Assembly: GCF_001999965.1 (NCBI RefSeq)
Contig: NZ_CP019646.1
Span: forward strand, 1,736,001-1,800,000
DNA length: 64,000 bases
Source of the DNA: Limihaloglobus sulfuriphilus
GTDB lineage: Bacteria > Planctomycetota > Phycisphaerae > Sedimentisphaerales > Sedimentisphaeraceae
Direction of reading: 5' to 3'
The notes beneath the pieces were generated by a model that had not been told where the DNA came from, ran no database searches, and worked only from the letters and a program-made list of their open reading frames with translations. Every line of letters begins with the position of its first letter. Positions within the stretch are counted from its first letter, which is position 1. This document shows positions 62,976 through 64,000 of this stretch, in pieces. A program made the translations under genes and the position numbers.

Positions 62976-63710
62976 TCATTTGCGTTTTTTGAAAAGAGAA
63001 AGAGCGCCAAAACCGAACAGAATTACGGTGGCCGGTTCCGGCAAAACGACATCGGATATCTGCACATTGCTTAATATTCCGGATAATGGAGCCAGAAGTT
63101 CACCGTCAGATTCGAGCCCCCCAAGATATGCATTGTATGAATCACTATACAATGTTAATGTTCCTGAAGCATCAAGTTCGCCGTCCACGTAGAGGCTTAA
63201 AAGGCTCTCACTGCTGTCATAGGTTACCATAACATTGTGCAAGGCTCCCTGAATATTAGTTGTTCCGCTCAGAGCACCTCTGCCATAGCTCTGAAAGTAA
63301 ACTTTCCCGCCAAGGATTTCAAAACGTTTACCATTATATGCCCAGCTGTCTGCTGCAGATGTTGCAAAAATAATTCCCCCGGAAGACGTATGAATATCAG
63401 CAGAAATAGAGAAGTCACCAGAAAAATCGAACGGAAAACCGCCTGCAGACCTGACCGCTTCAAATCGTTGGGTTCCGTTAAAAGAGAAACCTGTTCCATA
63501 TTGAGAATTTTCATACAGCCATTGACCGGCAGTAGAACCCGTCTCAATTACCATATTGTTACCGTAACCTGCACTGTCGTAAGCAGTATCACCGCCGCCG
63601 CTGCCGCCTTCATCCAACAGCCATTGAGCTGTAACGGCCGCATTGACCGCTGTACCTGCACAAACAATAACAGCTAAGGCAAAAAGACTTTTTCTTGTAA
63701 CTTTTCCCAT
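62976..63710 (-). CDS. secreted LamG-like PEP-CTERM protein (upstream copy)
   Basis: Start chosen at 63710 (GGAGATTTAAAA directly ahead), giving MGKVTRKSLFALAVIVCAGTAVNA as signal peptide; the open frame to 63755 would place this motif inside the gene. The 244-residue product parallels 62155-62880 throughout: VTAQWLLDEGGSGGG, the FDFSGDFSISADIHTS stretch and LYVDGELD. It ends PEPATVILFGFGALSLFKKRK, again a PEP-CTERM tail. The first half of the mature gene is almost identical in DNA to the neighbour while the last third differs much more. A strong promoter lies at 63843-63870, so the pair is probably one transcript ending at 62087. Confidence 0.85.
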   Translation of the reverse strand: MGKVTRKSLFALAVIVCAGTAVNAAVTAQWLLDEGGSGGGDTAYDSAGYGNNMVIETGSTAGQWLYENSQYGTGFSFNGTQRFEAVRSAGGFPFDFSGDFSISADIHTSSGGIIFATSAADSWAYNGKRFEILGGKVYFQSYGRGALSGTTNIQGALHNVMVTYDSSESLLSLYVDGELDASGTLTLYSDSYNAYLGGLESDGELLAPLSGILSNVQISDVVLPEPATVILFGFGALSLFKKRK

Positions 63711-63842
63711 TTTTAAATCTCCAGTCTTAAGTTTATAAATGCTGATGACCCACATTAGACCATCATTAACAACAGCAAACTATACCTCTGCTGTGCAAAT
63801 CACATACTTTTTTCGCATTTACAACTACCATCTTAAAAGATA

Positions 63843-63870
63843 AATATAACCTTTGAAAAATAATTGTCAA
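63843..63870 (-). promoter_or_regulatory. consensus sigma-70 promoter for the PEP-CTERM pair
   Basis: On the minus strand, perfect TTGACA (63865-63870), 16 bp, then TATATT (63843-63848). The leader would be about 125 nt to the ATG at 63710. It is the best -35/-10 match I found in the window. From 63871 to the window end I see no gene. Confidence 0.6.
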
Positions 63871-64000
63871 GATTTTTTCATTAACAATATTTATTTCCTT
63901 GAATAATCTGCACCCGAATATAGAATAACTCCAGCAAGAACAATAGAAACTTGCGTAAATACCATTCGCAGTAGTAAGAACTATGTATAATTGACAATTA

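Overview
The window looks like a chromosomal carbohydrate-degradation region of a marine or sediment planctomycete, most like the Phycisphaerae (Sedimentisphaerales-type). This is inferred from gene content, not from a marker gene. The pointers are eight Tat-exported sulfatases, multidomain secreted proteins ending in dockerin-like double EF-hand repeats, PEP-CTERM tails, a prepilin-like protein beside a Na+/solute symporter, and the planctomycete-style Fn3 module (DVYFGT..., TYYWRVDE..., GDVWSFTT).

Layout. 1-3133: remains of one or two SSS symporter genes around an IS1182/IS4-like insertion sequence. 3258-3659: a small membrane-anchored zinc-ribbon protein. 4001-12794 (+): sulfatase, GH99-like protein, large candidate hydrolase and a GntR/LacI hybrid regulator. 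24658-12811 (-): a compact operon running toward the regulator, with DUF3604/PHP protein, GH42, sulfatase, SGNH acetylesterase, sulfatase, and two relatives of the 8201-11428 candidate hydrolase. 24825-27413 (-): a secreted LamG/dockerin protein with twin palindromes upstream. 28235-32738 (+): prepilin-like protein, intact symporter, sulfatase. 32737-34267: insertion sequences. 34230-43844 (-): PEP-CTERM protein and a 2957-residue secreted giant. 44014-46302: an internally deleted IS, a helically phased repeat array, a Fic gene and a tRNA-3'-end-like sequence, which reads as a mobile island edge. 62060-46384 (-): an eight-gene operon of GH38-like, GH29-like, four sulfatases and two parallel beta-helix proteins. 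62155-63710 (-): a tandem pair of LamG PEP-CTERM proteins.

How it works together (inference). Tat-exported sulfatases, an acetylesterase and beta-helix enzymes strip and cut a sulfated, acetylated heteroglycan. The GH42, GH38-like and GH29-like genes suggest galactose, mannose and fucose. Sugars enter by SSS symporters, and the GntR/LacI hybrid senses a released sugar. No SusC/SusD pair, exosortase, cohesin or sulfatase-maturation enzyme is visible here.

Most worth checking: seven to eight phased 15-bp repeats in front of fic; three copies of an apparently uncharacterised TIM-barrel-like hydrolase family; a GH38 protein with Phe where the nucleophile Asp should be; an IS that appears to supply the end of a PEP-CTERM sorting tail; a mini-IS formed by a 6-bp microhomology deletion; and twin palindromes 105 bp apart.
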